A DNA stretch of 64,000 nt. Source: Aerococcaceae bacterium NML190073. GTDB taxonomy: Bacteria; Bacillota; Bacilli; Lactobacillales; Aerococcaceae. Of the stretch, positions 1 through 9,746 are shown one piece after another. Within the stretch, counting starts at the first letter, position 1. The number at the start of each line of letters is the position of its first letter. Where the stretch lies: assembly GCA_026131555.1 (NCBI GenBank), contig JAMXJH010000005.1, forward strand, positions 62,001-126,000. Reading direction: 5' to 3'. The position numbers and the translations under genes were made by a program. The notes beneath the pieces were generated by a model. That model saw only the letters and a program-made list of their open reading frames with translations, did not search any database and was not told the origin of the DNA.

Positions 1-33
1 CAATGATATTAATAAGCTACTCCGCTCTGCCAT
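1..33 (-). CDS. Unidentified gene, 5' end only (cut by window edge)
   Basis: A minus-strand ATG at 33..31 follows a strong ribosome binding site (AGGAGGA, about 41-47) at normal spacing. Eleven codons (MAERSSLLISL) are open to the window edge. The gene is divergent from the carboxypeptidase gene, so the 34-136 stretch probably holds its promoter; AT-rich -10-like hexamers occur around 70-85. Too little protein is visible to say what it is. Confidence 0.55.
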   Translation of the reverse strand, partial: MAERSSLLISL

Positions 34-136
34 GCTGATGTCCTCCTGTCCGCTCATCTTTTTTTGATTTCCGTTATATTTTACAATATTTGTGTCATAA
101 AGGCTAATTTTTTCCTTAAATGGCACAGTAGTTTAC

Positions 137-166
137 TTGAAATCCGCTCGTGTTGTTCGCTATAAT
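137..166 (+). promoter_or_regulatory. Sigma-A-type promoter of dacA
   Basis: TTGAAA (137-142), an 18-bp spacer and a perfect TATAAT (161-166). Transcription should start near 172-175. That puts the upstream GTG codon at 175 on or before the first transcribed base and supports the TTG at 202 as the start codon of the following gene. Confidence 0.75.
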
Positions 167-201
167 ATGGAAAGGTGAAATTTATGAAGGAGGCGTTTTT
201 T

Positions 202-1407
202 TTGTTATCCAAAAAAACACTGAAACAAACAATCATATTAGCATTTATCGGTGCATCATTCGCTCATGCTCCTATGATGTTTGCACAAGAAGGTTTAAGC
301 AAAACACCAAATTTATCCAAAGAAGTTGCAGCAATTACACCAGTTGACGAAGTTGTTATGCCTCAAGGCTATCCAACCGAATTAGATGAACTGACACCGG
401 ATATTCGCTCTTATGTGGTGGTCGATCAAGAAACCAACCGCATTCTAATGGCACGCCAAGCAAATACTCCTTACCCGATTGCTTCCATGTCAAAAGTACC
501 GGCAGTCTACATGGTGTACAAAGCAATTGAAGAAGGCAAACTCTCATTAGACCAAAAAATTAAAGTGCCGGCAGAAATCGTTGAGCATCTTTCCAATAAT
601 CCCGAACTGTCGAGCGCGTATTTGAAAACAGATGTTGAATACCCTGTCAAAGATTTAATCTATTCCGTAATGATGGAATCAGGAAACGATGCAACTTCTG
701 CTTTGCTCTGGCATATTTACGGTTCCGAACAAGCGGCTGTACAAGCCATTCGCGACCAACTAACAGAATGGGGCTTAACCAATTTCGAATTCTATATCAC
801 TTCCGGCGCTCCGAACCAATATTTACCGGAAAGCATGTGGATGCCGGGCTCTACTGCCTCTGACGAAAATAAAATGTCTGCTGCTGACATGGCGCTCGTT
901 GCTCAATACGTAGTGGAGAAATACCCGCAAATACTTGAAGTCACTTCAAGCAAAGAGTATGTTTTCATGAAAGGGACGGACCATGAACGCACATTATTCA
1001 CACCGATTGCTCTACTGGAAGGTGGCGAATACGGACGTCCGGGTGTAACCGGATTGAAGTCAGGTCTAACAGATGCTGCCGGCAAAAACTTCGTTACAAC
1101 AACAACCGAGAATGGACGCAAACTGATTTCTGTCGTAATGGGAATTAAACCTGAATTCAGTTCTTATCAAGAAACGGGAATTCTCTTAGATGGTTTAGCG
1201 AAACATCCTGATTTATATAAATTAGAAGGACTTTCTTCGAACCGTATTCCAACTTTAGCTGAACGTCAAGCAGAGGAAGCAAGCTTAGCAGCTCAAAATG
1301 CTTCTAGTAACGAACAATCAGACAAGGCGCATATTCCACAATACGAGAACAAACGCGACTCGTTTTTGACAAATTTAATGCGTAGTATCTTCGGATTTTT
1401 CAACTAA
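202..1407 (+). CDS. dacA: D-alanyl-D-alanine carboxypeptidase (PBP5/DacA family)
   Basis: A serine-type low-molecular-weight penicillin-binding protein that removes the terminal D-alanine from peptidoglycan pentapeptides outside the membrane. All three active-site motifs are present: SMSK (residues 95-98, nucleophile S95), SGN (160-162) and KSG (286-288), where KTG is more usual. The N-terminus is a signal peptide ending near FAQ. The C-terminus (LMRSIFGFFN) resembles the amphipathic membrane anchor of DacA proteins. I chose TTG at 202 (401 residues) because AAGGAGG lies about 8 nt upstream and the TATAAT box rules out the longer GTG start at 175. Monocistronic, with a terminator behind it. 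Confidence 0.9.
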   Translation: MLSKKTLKQTIILAFIGASFAHAPMMFAQEGLSKTPNLSKEVAAITPVDEVVMPQGYPTELDELTPDIRSYVVVDQETNRILMARQANTPYPIASMSKVPAVYMVYKAIEEGKLSLDQKIKVPAEIVEHLSNNPELSSAYLKTDVEYPVKDLIYSVMMESGNDATSALLWHIYGSEQAAVQAIRDQLTEWGLTNFEFYITSGAPNQYLPESMWMPGSTASDENKMSAADMALVAQYVVEKYPQILEVTSSKEYVFMKGTDHERTLFTPIALLEGGEYGRPGVTGLKSGLTDAAGKNFVTTTTENGRKLISVVMGIKPEFSSYQETGILLDGLAKHPDLYKLEGLSSNRIPTLAERQAEEASLAAQNASSNEQSDKAHIPQYENKRDSFLTNLMRSIFGFFN

Positions 1408-1419
1408 ATACATGAATGC

Positions 1420-1456
1420 ACAGGGCGACTCACATTCGTCCTGTTTTATTTTTACG
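1420..1456 (+). terminator. Intrinsic terminator after dacA
   Basis: A 9-bp stem (1420-1428 with 1436-1444, one G.T pair) around a 7-nt loop, followed by TTTATTTTT. Confidence 0.75.
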
Positions 1457-1519
1457 AACTTTTTGAATTTTTTTTGAATTTTTGTCAAAAATTTTACTGC
1501 ATTTATGGCGCTTTCATTT

Positions 1520-1548
1520 TATAATAGAGGTATCATTGTTTAGGAGGG
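1520..1548 (+). promoter_or_regulatory. -10 box and strong RBS of the 5'-nucleotidase gene
   Basis: A perfect TATAAT at 1520-1525 sits about 30 bp ahead of the start codon, with the RBS AGGAGGGA at 1542-1549. No good -35 hexamer is seen at 16-18 bp, so the promoter may be weak or activator-dependent. Confidence 0.5.
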
Positions 1549-1557
1549 ATTCGATTT

Positions 1558-3675
1558 ATGTTAAATCGTAAGAAACTTGTTGGAAATTGTTCCATTGCGT
1601 TAGCATCAATGTTTTTGCTATGGCAAGCGCCTACGGCATTAGCGTCTGATGAAGCTGCAGTGAACACAACAGATGCTACTACTGAGGAGGTAACAAACAC
1701 TGAGAATAGCGCACCTGCGGCGGCTCAGCCTGCTGAAGAAGCTGCAACGAATGAAGCTAGCGCTGAAGAACCTAAGGAACCTGAGGCTGTAGCTGAGAAC
1801 GCAGCTGAAGAAGTAGCTAATAAAGAAAAGGACATCGTCATTATTCACACGAACGATATTCACGGGCGCTTAGAAGAAAACAAGCGTAACAAAGTCATCG
1901 GTGTAGCAAAGTTAGACACTGTTGTACAAGATGAAAGAGCTAAGGACCAATTAACTCTATTACTTGATGCTGGAGATGCTTTCCAAGGTTTGCCAATTTC
2001 AAACAGTTCTAAAGGTGAAGATTTAGCACATATTATGAACGAAATGGGTTACGATGCTATGGTTGTTGGAAACCACGAATTCGACTTCACACTCGAACAA
2101 GCAATCAAGTACAAAGAATTGTTGAAATTCCCATTATTGAGTGTCAACACTTATGTCGATGGCGTACGTATTTTCCAACCTTCAACTATTATTGATAAAG
2201 ACAAAGAACGTGTTGGAGATGAAGTCGTTGTAATCGGTGTGACAACACCTGAAACTTCTACTAAGACTCACCCGAAAAACGTAGAGCGCGTAGAATTCAG
2301 AGACCCATTAACGGAAATGAACAATGCGATTGAAGAAATCGAAGCAAGAGCAAAAGCAGAAGGTAAAACATATAATAAATATGTTATCCTTGCTCACATG
2401 GGAATTGATGCTTCTACTCCGGTTGAATGGCAAGGTAGCACATTGGCACAAGCACTTGCTAACAACAAAGCATTAGCCGGTAAGCAAATTGTCTTCATCG
2501 ATGGACATTCACATACTGTTCACACCGCTAAATACGGCGATAATGTTGCCTACACACAAACAGGTGCTTACTTGTTGAATATCGGTCGCACTGTTTTGAA
2601 AGCGAACGGCGCTATTGAAACCGCAATGATTTCTTACAAAGATACAGAAAATGTTGTCCCAAGTCCAAAAGTGAAAGCATTGGTCGACGCTGTTAAAGCT
2701 AAATTCGAAGCCGAAAATGCCGTTGTCATCTTAGAAAACAGCAGCGTAGAATTGAACGGCGACCGCGAAAATGTTCGTGTGCGTGAAACAAACTTAGGTA
2801 ATGCTGTCGCAGACGCATTATACCAATACGGACAAACAGGTTTCGCTAACCCTACTAACTTAGCAGTCACAAACGGTGGTGGTTTACGTGCAACTATCCG
2901 TAAAGATGCTCCATTGACTAAAGGGGATGTTATCGCTGTTTTACCATTCGGTAATATCATTTCGCAAATCGAAGTAAAAGGTTCGCAAATCCAAGAAATG
3001 TTTGTGAAATCTTTAAGTGCAATTCTACAATCTAAAGACGGCAACCCTGTATTGGATGAAAACACCGGCTTACCATTATTGGAGCCTTACGGTGCTTTCT
3101 TACAAATTTCAGGTGCGAAAGTGTACTTTGATCCAACAGTTGACCCGAGCGAACGCCTTTTACGTGTAGAAATCTTAAACAACAGTACAGGCGCTTATGA
3201 AGCATTAGACCTAATGAAAACTTATTACCTGGCAACTAACGACTTCTTAGCTGCAGGCGGTGACGGCTACACAATGTTAGGTGGCGCACGCGAAGAAGGT
3301 CCTTCATTGGATGAAGTATTCGCAGACTTCTTACGTTCACAAAAAGATTTGTCTGCTTATAGCGTTGTTAACCCGAACAAGCGTATTATCGCTTTACTCG
3401 GTAGCGCTGATGCCGATCAAGACGGAATCTCGAATAAAGATGAATTAACAAAAGGCACAAATCCTTTTGTCGCAGAAGCGAAAGAAGAGCCTAAGAAGGA
3501 AGACCCTAAACAAGAAGCTCCTAAGAAAGACGAACCGACAATGAAGAAAGCTGACACACCTCAAACAATGCCGGAAACTTTACCGGAAACAGGTGAACCG
3601 GTAACAATCTTTACATTCGCGGGAATTGTATCAATGTTAACAGGTGCCGTAGCTTCAAGAAAACGTAGAAAATAA
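1558..3675 (+). CDS. Cell-wall-anchored 5'-nucleotidase / metallophosphatase (LPETG)
   Basis: A surface nucleotidase that would release nucleosides such as adenosine from external nucleotides. Order of parts: signal peptide (1-29, ALA/SD); an acidic Ala/Glu-rich low-complexity stretch (about 30-93); a metallophosphoesterase domain with HTNDIHG, DAGDAFQG, GNHEFD and GHSHT metal-binding motifs; the C-terminal 5'-nucleotidase substrate domain (NGGGLR and a late FLAAGGDGY); a DxDxDG calcium-binding type loop near 618-630; a Lys/Glu/Pro-rich wall spacer; and a sortase signal LPETG at 675-679 with a hydrophobic segment and an RKRRK tail. The architecture matches the streptococcal/staphylococcal adenosine synthase type (AdsA, S5nA), a known immune-evasion factor; the same role here is inference. 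Confidence 0.9.
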   Translation: MLNRKKLVGNCSIALASMFLLWQAPTALASDEAAVNTTDATTEEVTNTENSAPAAAQPAEEAATNEASAEEPKEPEAVAENAAEEVANKEKDIVIIHTNDIHGRLEENKRNKVIGVAKLDTVVQDERAKDQLTLLLDAGDAFQGLPISNSSKGEDLAHIMNEMGYDAMVVGNHEFDFTLEQAIKYKELLKFPLLSVNTYVDGVRIFQPSTIIDKDKERVGDEVVVIGVTTPETSTKTHPKNVERVEFRDPLTEMNNAIEEIEARAKAEGKTYNKYVILAHMGIDASTPVEWQGSTLAQALANNKALAGKQIVFIDGHSHTVHTAKYGDNVAYTQTGAYLLNIGRTVLKANGAIETAMISYKDTENVVPSPKVKALVDAVKAKFEAENAVVILENSSVELNGDRENVRVRETNLGNAVADALYQYGQTGFANPTNLAVTNGGGLRATIRKDAPLTKGDVIAVLPFGNIISQIEVKGSQIQEMFVKSLSAILQSKDGNPVLDENTGLPLLEPYGAFLQISGAKVYFDPTVDPSERLLRVEILNNSTGAYEALDLMKTYYLATNDFLAAGGDGYTMLGGAREEGPSLDEVFADFLRSQKDLSAYSVVNPNKRIIALLGSADADQDGISNKDELTKGTNPFVAEAKEEPKKEDPKQEAPKKDEPTMKKADTPQTMPETLPETGEPVTIFTFAGIVSMLTGAVASRKRRK

Positions 3676-3707
3676 TCCAATGTAAGACAAGCAAGGAGGA
3701 ATGTCCA

Positions 3708-4418
3708 ATGACACAAATGGATCGATTTGTTGCTGCCTTTAATCAATTACATCACACTATGGCGAAATTGTTAAAAGCCGAAACAAAAGACATTCCCTTT
3801 GCTCATGCGATTATTCAGCTGCACAATGACCGTAACCCCATCATCATTCAGCACAAGAGTGAGTTAGAAGTCATTCGACAACTGCGAAATTTACTGATTC
3901 ACGAGGATATCTACCCTAATCACGAAATCGCCGAACCAAGCGAGCATATCATCGAACTCACTTTAATGATTGAACGCAAGTTAGCCTTACCGAAGACGAT
4001 TGCCGCGTTTCAACGCCCGGTCATTTCTTTTCAGACAACGGATTATTTAACCGTGATTCTGAAGACCATTCGTAAACACGGCTACTCGCAATTCCCTATC
4101 TTTAATGAGAAAGGATTTGTCGGTATTCTATCCGATAATGGCATTACTCGTTGGTTAGCCTCACATCAAAGTCGCACAATCAGCTTGAATGACATTATGG
4201 TTGCAGACGTTATGTCCGCTGTCGATGACGAAAAAAATAAAGTTTACCGCTTTATTGCCAATTCTGAAACTTTATTTAAGGCGCATGCTATTTTTACGGA
4301 GGGGCATTCTTCCATTCTCTTGATGACAGAAGACGGACTTCCTCCACAAAAAGCTGCCGATATCCAGGGAATTATCACGGCGTGGGATTTTCCTGATGTG
4401 GTGGCTCAACTATCTTAA
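3708..4418 (+). CDS. CBS-pair protein with HEPN-like N-terminal domain
   Basis: 236 residues. The C-terminal two thirds form two CBS motifs (about 98-150 and 165-232), a fold that binds adenine nucleotides and in Firmicutes sometimes c-di-AMP. The N-terminal 95 residues are helical and contain RNLLIH (R60 to H65), which fits the Rx4-6H motif of HEPN domains. This two-part architecture recurs in Firmicutes genomes, but I know of no assigned function. RBS AAGGAGGA at 3692-3699. It begins 32 nt after the nucleotidase gene with no terminator between, so the two may be co-transcribed. Ligand and any RNase activity are unproven. Confidence 0.65.
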   Translation: MTQMDRFVAAFNQLHHTMAKLLKAETKDIPFAHAIIQLHNDRNPIIIQHKSELEVIRQLRNLLIHEDIYPNHEIAEPSEHIIELTLMIERKLALPKTIAAFQRPVISFQTTDYLTVILKTIRKHGYSQFPIFNEKGFVGILSDNGITRWLASHQSRTISLNDIMVADVMSAVDDEKNKVYRFIANSETLFKAHAIFTEGHSSILLMTEDGLPPQKAADIQGIITAWDFPDVVAQLS

Positions 4419-4430
4419 CCATTGAAATAC

Positions 4431-4461
4431 AAAAAGCTGGGAAATTTCCCAGCTTTTTTTT
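4431..4461. terminator. Bidirectional terminator between CBS gene and thrS
   Basis: A perfect 28-nt palindrome (arms 4431-4444 and 4445-4458) with an A run on one side and a T run on the other, between two convergent genes. Confidence 0.9.
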
Positions 4462-4473
4462 GATTATTCGACT

Positions 4474-6420
4474 TTACGATTGGCGGCTTTTGTTTTCAAC
4501 TTCTTGGTGGAGTTGTTGAACGAACGCTTCGTAACTTAATGATTCTGACTTACTTGAACCGTAACGACGAACATTGACTGTTCCTTCTGCGACTTCTTGG
4601 TCACCGATTACAATTTGATACGGCACTTTAGATGTTTGTGCTTCACGAATCTTGTATCCTAATTTCTCATTACGCAAGTCCATTTCGATACGGAAGCCTT
4701 GTGCTTTCAAATTCTCGTAAATCTCTTGAACACGGTCGCCATGCGCATCTAAGTTGACCGGTAATAAGACCGCTTGCACCGGTGCTAACCATGTTGGGAA
4801 TGCGCCCTTGTATTCTTCGATTAAGTAGGCAACAAAGCGCTCCATTGTTGATACGACACCACGATGAATCACGACCGGACGGTGAATATCTTGTCCGTCC
4901 TCACCGACATATGTTAAATCAAAGCGTTCCGGCAACAAGAAGTCCAACTGAATCGTTGACATTGTTTCTTCAATACCGATGGCTGTTTTGAATTGGATAT
5001 CTAATTTAGGTCCGTAGAAGGCTGCTTCGCCTGTTGCTTCGAAGTACTCCAAACCTAAATCGTCCATCGCTTCTTTCAGCATGCTCTGCGCTTTCTCCCA
5101 CATCTCATCATCGTCAAAATATTTCTCTTTATTATCCGGGTCACGATAAGATAAACGGAAACGATAATCGGTAATATTGAAGTCTTTGTATACATCTTCC
5201 ACTAAGTTCACAACACGTTTGAATTCGTCTTTGATTTGATCCGGACGCACAAAAATATGCGCATCATTCAACGTCATCTCACGTACCCGTTGCAAACCGG
5301 ACAATGCACCCGATTTCTCATAACGGTGCATCATACCTAATTCCGCAATACGAATCGGTAACTCTCTGTAAGAGTGAATAGTATCTTTATAAATCATCAT
5401 GTGGTGCGGGCAGTTCATCGGACGCAATACTAACATTTCGCCGTCGCCCATATCCATTGGCGGAAACATATCTTCTTGATAATGTGCCCAGTGACCTGAT
5501 GTTTTGTACAAGTCAACTTTTGCCATGATTGGAGTGTAGACGTGGTCATAACCTAGGGCGATTTCCTTGTCCATAATGTAACGTTCGATAATACGGCGAA
5601 TCGTCGCACCTTTCGGCAACCAGAACGGTAAACCTGAACCGACTTCTTGCGATACCATGAATAAGCCTAATTCCTTACCGAGTTTACGGTGGTCACGTTC
5701 TTTGGCTTCTTCACGCAAACGCAAGAATTCATCTAAGTCCGCTTGGTTGAAGAAGGCTGTCCCGTAAATACGTTGCATCATCTTATTATCAGAGTTTCCT
5801 CTCCAATAAGCACCCGCCAATGACAAGAGCTTGAAGACTTTGATTTTGCCTGTTGAAGGAACGTGAATCCCACGGCACAAGTCAATAAAGTCTTCTTGTT
5901 GGTAAATGGTAATCACTTCGTCTTCAGGTAAATCTGTAATCAATTCGACTTTGTACGGATCCTTGGCAAAAAGTTCCAACGCCTCTTGGCGTGATACTTC
6001 GCGACGTACGATTGGGTAATTCTGAGAAATAATCTTCTTCATTTCCTTCTCAATTGCCGGTAAATCATCTTCCGTTACTTGCACGTCCCCACGGTCAGTG
6101 TCATAGTAGAAACCCGATTCAATCGCCGGTCCAACTCCGAAGTGAATCCCCGGGAACAAACGAGTCAATGCATGCGCCATTAAATGAGCAGTCGAGTGAC
6201 GCATAATTTGTAATGCCTCCGGACTTTTATCAGTAATCAATTCAATCGCACCATCTTCATGCAAAGGTAAATCAAAGTCTACCAATTCACCCTTAAATTT
6301 CCCGGCTAATGTTGCTTTCGCTAAAGATTTGCTGATGCTTTCAGCTACTTGAACAGGTGTTACACCTTTATCATACTCACGTTGATTCCCGTCCGGGAAT
6401 GTTAACATAATTTTACTCAT
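4474..6420 (-). CDS. thrS: Threonyl-tRNA synthetase
   Basis: 648 residues, full length. It charges tRNA-Thr with threonine in the cytosol. The N-terminal TGS domain (about 1-62) is followed by the editing domain with the zinc-type HSTAHLMAH motif, the class II catalytic core with MNCPHHM and an [11 protein letters not shown]-type motif 3, and the C-terminal anticodon-binding domain. The start has an RBS (AGGAGGA) just upstream. Expression is controlled by a T-box leader (6447-6696). Confidence 0.97.
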   Translation of the reverse strand: MSKIMLTFPDGNQREYDKGVTPVQVAESISKSLAKATLAGKFKGELVDFDLPLHEDGAIELITDKSPEALQIMRHSTAHLMAHALTRLFPGIHFGVGPAIESGFYYDTDRGDVQVTEDDLPAIEKEMKKIISQNYPIVRREVSRQEALELFAKDPYKVELITDLPEDEVITIYQQEDFIDLCRGIHVPSTGKIKVFKLLSLAGAYWRGNSDNKMMQRIYGTAFFNQADLDEFLRLREEAKERDHRKLGKELGLFMVSQEVGSGLPFWLPKGATIRRIIERYIMDKEIALGYDHVYTPIMAKVDLYKTSGHWAHYQEDMFPPMDMGDGEMLVLRPMNCPHHMMIYKDTIHSYRELPIRIAELGMMHRYEKSGALSGLQRVREMTLNDAHIFVRPDQIKDEFKRVVNLVEDVYKDFNITDYRFRLSYRDPDNKEKYFDDDEMWEKAQSMLKEAMDDLGLEYFEATGEAAFYGPKLDIQFKTAIGIEETMSTIQLDFLLPERFDLTYVGEDGQDIHRPVVIHRGVVSTMERFVAYLIEEYKGAFPTWLAPVQAVLLPVNLDAHGDRVQEIYENLKAQGFRIEMDLRNEKLGYKIREAQTSKVPYQIVIGDQEVAEGTVNVRRYGSSKSESLSYEAFVQQLHQEVENKSRQS

Positions 6421-6446
6421 GATTTCTCCTCCTATACAAAAAATAG

Positions 6447-6696
6447 CGTCCCATTGTACCTAAAACTCGATACAATGGGACGTTCAAATACGCGGTTCCA
6501 CCCAAATTCGTCAGGAATCAAATTCCTAACCTCCAAACGATTTAACGCATCGCAACGTCAGAAGTTACTAAGCAAAAAAGCTGTTCCCTTCCGATACAAG
6601 TAAAGGGGTCTTCAATCAAGGTTTATAAAGCGTTGCACCCACCCGCTTCTCTCTTCGATAACACACTTAATCAAAGTTGTCTTTACGTTCAATGTT
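6447..6696 (-). promoter_or_regulatory. T-box riboswitch leader of thrS
   Basis: The transcribed strand carries the T-box sequence TGGGTGGAACCGCGT (complement of 6490-6504) just before a terminator. The 12-bp terminator stem pairs 6471-6482 with 6447-6458 and is followed by CTATTTTTTG. An AGAGAG AG-box-like element and a stem I candidate lie upstream (about 6610-6690), with an ACC triplet near 6617-6625 as a possible threonine specifier. Uncharged tRNA-Thr would pair with the T-box and stabilise the antiterminator. Family and position are certain; the specifier is tentative. Confidence 0.92.
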
Positions 6697-6702
6697 GGCT
6701 AA

Positions 6703-6732
6703 ATTCTAACACAACGAAACAGACAGTGTCAA
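6703..6732 (-). promoter_or_regulatory. Promoter of the thrS T-box leader
   Basis: On the minus strand: TTGACA (complement of 6727-6732), 18-bp spacer, TAGAAT (complement of 6703-6708). The -35 box starts 2 nt past the hsdR stop codon, so the thrS control region directly abuts the R-M locus. Confidence 0.8.
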
Positions 6733-6734
6733 CA

Positions 6735-9700
6735 CTAAATCCCGACAAAAATATCGGCAATACGCTGAATGGCGAGTTGGACTTCATGTTTCTTTGCTTC
6801 ACGTGCGCCTGCCCGTCTGGAAGTCGGCGGTAAAATATTATCTAACTCCGTTCCTTCCATTGAAGCGTGACCTTTGAGAATCGCTTTCTTAATGTAATCC
6901 AAGGCTTGCTCCTTCAAATTCTGAGCTTGAATCACGGTTTGCATTGCTGTTTCTTTCTTTAGTCTGGCAAATTGATAGAAAGTTTCCATCACTTCTTCCG
7001 GTTTGATTTGTTGCGTCAAATCAATCTCTTGAATAAATTCCATGATGAGCGCTTCCTTCGCACGAATATCCATACTTGACCGAATTGCCCGCTGAATACT
7101 TTCTTGCAATTCTGCCGTATTGTTCGTTTCTTTCGATTTCTCAGAGATAAGTTTCAAGATGTAATCCAAGTTTATCTCGTCCGTCTTCAACAATTCAATT
7201 TGGAACTCGATATCAGAGAAATCCACTTCGGATTCTTGCGCCCCCCCTTGTTCCAATACAAATTGACGAATATCAATATACGCGCTCTTCATGTCTTGCA
7301 TTAAACGTTCCGAAATAAGAGGCTCTTCCTTATAGAATTCATCATAATTCTTAAGAATAGTTTCTGCCTTCAACATTTCCCCGAATAACTCAACGAACTC
7401 TTTCTGTTCAGATTCCGGTGCGCTCAACAACTCAGTCGGATCAGGAAACTTCTCAATCAATTGCTGACAGATTTCTACATAGCCGTCAACTTTGTTGCCA
7501 TCTAAATCTGTGTAGCCTTCCTTATATTCATCGTAACTTTTCTCCGTAATCAATTGCACACTATTCCCTTCACCGAATAGGGCAATCGCACCTTTCGTTG
7601 CTTGCTCCAAATCACGGAAACAGACAATATTGCCGAATCGTTTCACACTATTCAGAATACGGTTAGTCCGTGAATAAGCTTGGATTAAGCCGTGATATTT
7701 AAGGTTCTTATCAACGAACAGCGTGTTCAAGCACGGTGCGTCAAATCCTGTTAAGAACATGCCGACTACAATCAGCAAGTCGATTTCGCGTTCTCGCACT
7801 TGCTTAGCTAAATCACGGTAATAATTCTGAAATTCTTTACTTTCCGTTGAGAAATTTGTCTTGAAGGTACGATTATAATCTCGAATCGCTTTCTCTAGAA
7901 ATTCCTTAGCTGTGGAATCCATCGCCGTCGGTTCGAAATTCTCATCTTCAATCTCTCCGATAGCACTTTGTGTTTCATTTGCCGCGAAGCTAAAGATCGT
8001 CGCCACTCGTAGACGTTTGTCTTCCGGTTTGTGCGCTTGTAGTTGTTCGAATACTTCATAATATAATTTCGCTGCTTCTACACTTTGAACGGCAAACATC
8101 GCATTGAAGCCGTGACGGCGTTTCTCCTGCAAACTAATGTGCTCATTGCGGTGTGTCTTGGCATTAAAGACTTTCAGAATATGTTCCGCTATCTTCTCAA
8201 TCCGTTCAGGGTGTAAGAGCATCTTGCGTTCCATTGCAGCTAATTTCTTCGTGTCTTCTTCTAACGACACACGTTGCTCGGCATCGACAAATCGCGTTGC
8301 GACCTTGGTGTAATCAACCTTGAACTTCAATACCTTCTTGTCGCGGATTGCGTCGGTAATAATGTAACTATGTAACTGACGCCCAAAGACGTTGGCAGTT
8401 GTCTGCGGACCAATCGCATTCTCCTTGAAGATTGGCGTTCCCGTAAAACCGAATTGATAATAACACTTAAATAATTGCGTTAAATTCTTCTGTGCCTCTC
8501 CGAATTGTGAACGATGACATTCGTCAAAGATGAAGACACAATGTTTCTGATAAATGCTATGCTCTGGGTATTTTTTCATGAAGACGTTCAATTTCTGAAT
8601 AGTCGTCACTACAATCTTATCGTCTTGCACTTCAATATTTTCTTTCAACTTTTGCGTGTTGGCACTGCCGTTGACAGAGCCTTTCTGGAACTTTTCGTAC
8701 TCCCGCATAGTCTGATAATCCAAATCTTTCCGGTCTACAACGAAAAATACTTTGTCAATGTACGGTAGCTTCGTTGCAAGGCGTGCCGCCTTAAAGCTGG
8801 TTAAAGTTTTGCCTGAGCCGGTCGTGTGCCAAATATAGCCACCGGCATCTGTTGTGCCATACGTCTTATTATCATAACTACACTTAATGCGCCATAAGAT
8901 ACGTTCTGTTGCAGCAATTTGGTAGGGACGCATAATCATTAACTTATCACTGGCATTGAAGACACAGTACTTCGTTAACACTTCGCATAATGTCCGTTTA
9001 TCAAAGAAAGTTGACGTGAAATCTTCTAGGTCGTGAATCGGATTATTCTTAGCGTCCGCCCACTCACATGTGAATTCATAATTCGTCTGCGTACGCTCGG
9101 TTGTATTGGCAAAATAACGCGTCTGTGTCCCGTTAGAAATGACGAACAACTGAATGTACTTGTACAAGGAGTTAACCGTATTGAAACTTTCCTTACTGTA
9201 GCGATGAATTTGATTGAACGCTTCCGCAATGCTCGCGCCACGTTTCTTCAATTCAATTTGAACTAAAGGCAAGCCGTTGACCAAGATGGTCACATCATAG
9301 CGATTCTGATGCGTCCCTGCTTGGCGCATTTGCCGAATCACTTGGAAATGATTATTATGCACATCGTCCTTATCAATTAAGTAAATATTCTCAAGATGCC
9401 CGTCGTCAAAGATGAAGTCATAAATGTAATCTTGATGAATCTTGCGTGTCTTCTCCACAATTCCGTCATTCGGCGCATTCAAATAATTGACGAGCAATCG
9501 CTCCCATTCTTGTAGCGAAAATGTCACTCTATTCAAGCGTTCCAGTTGTTGCTTCAAGTTACTCAACAGTTCTTCCGGTGTATGAATCTGCACATACTGA
9601 TAGCCTTGACGCTCCAAATCACGAATCAACTGTGTTTCCAATTCATACTCGGTTTGATACGCTTCTTCCACACGAGGCGCTTTATCAAATTTAGCTAGAA

Positions 9701-9746
9701 TAATTCCGTCTTTGAGTTCCGTAATGGTTTCATAATGTGTTGGCAT
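6735..9746 (-). CDS. hsdR: Type I restriction enzyme R subunit (HsdR)
   Basis: 1003 residues. The motor/nuclease subunit of a type I restriction complex; it translocates DNA using ATP and cuts unmethylated DNA. The N-terminal PD-(D/E)xK nuclease shows YDVTILVNG followed by QIELKKRG (E and K of the catalytic triad). Then come the SF2 helicase motifs: Walker A in HTTGSGKT, Walker B/DExx in FIFDECHRS, motif III GFTGTP, and the later LLIVVGMFLTGFDAP and SRTNR motifs. The C-terminal helical part probably docks on HsdM/HsdS. RBS AAGGAG precedes the ATG. Unusually it is last in the locus, separated from hsdS by about 830 bp that contain a tandem repeat array. Confidence 0.95.
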   Translation of the reverse strand: MPTHYETITELKDGIILAKFDKAPRVEEAYQTEYELETQLIRDLERQGYQYVQIHTPEELLSNLKQQLERLNRVTFSLQEWERLLVNYLNAPNDGIVEKTRKIHQDYIYDFIFDDGHLENIYLIDKDDVHNNHFQVIRQMRQAGTHQNRYDVTILVNGLPLVQIELKKRGASIAEAFNQIHRYSKESFNTVNSLYKYIQLFVISNGTQTRYFANTTERTQTNYEFTCEWADAKNNPIHDLEDFTSTFFDKRTLCEVLTKYCVFNASDKLMIMRPYQIAATERILWRIKCSYDNKTYGTTDAGGYIWHTTGSGKTLTSFKAARLATKLPYIDKVFFVVDRKDLDYQTMREYEKFQKGSVNGSANTQKLKENIEVQDDKIVVTTIQKLNVFMKKYPEHSIYQKHCVFIFDECHRSQFGEAQKNLTQLFKCYYQFGFTGTPIFKENAIGPQTTANVFGRQLHSYIITDAIRDKKVLKFKVDYTKVATRFVDAEQRVSLEEDTKKLAAMERKMLLHPERIEKIAEHILKVFNAKTHRNEHISLQEKRRHGFNAMFAVQSVEAAKLYYEVFEQLQAHKPEDKRLRVATIFSFAANETQSAIGEIEDENFEPTAMDSTAKEFLEKAIRDYNRTFKTNFSTESKEFQNYYRDLAKQVREREIDLLIVVGMFLTGFDAPCLNTLFVDKNLKYHGLIQAYSRTNRILNSVKRFGNIVCFRDLEQATKGAIALFGEGNSVQLITEKSYDEYKEGYTDLDGNKVDGYVEICQQLIEKFPDPTELLSAPESEQKEFVELFGEMLKAETILKNYDEFYKEEPLISERLMQDMKSAYIDIRQFVLEQGGAQESEVDFSDIEFQIELLKTDEINLDYILKLISEKSKETNNTAELQESIQRAIRSSMDIRAKEALIMEFIQEIDLTQQIKPEEVMETFYQFARLKKETAMQTVIQAQNLKEQALDYIKKAILKGHASMEGTELDNILPPTSRRAGAREAKKHEVQLAIQRIADIFVGI

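Noticed and set aside
175-201. GTG start for dacA at 175
   Set aside because: The TATAAT at 161-166 places this codon at the transcription start, and AAGGAGG serves the TTG at 202.
2634-3065. 143-residue minus-strand frame
   Set aside because: Antisense shadow of the 5'-nucleotidase gene.
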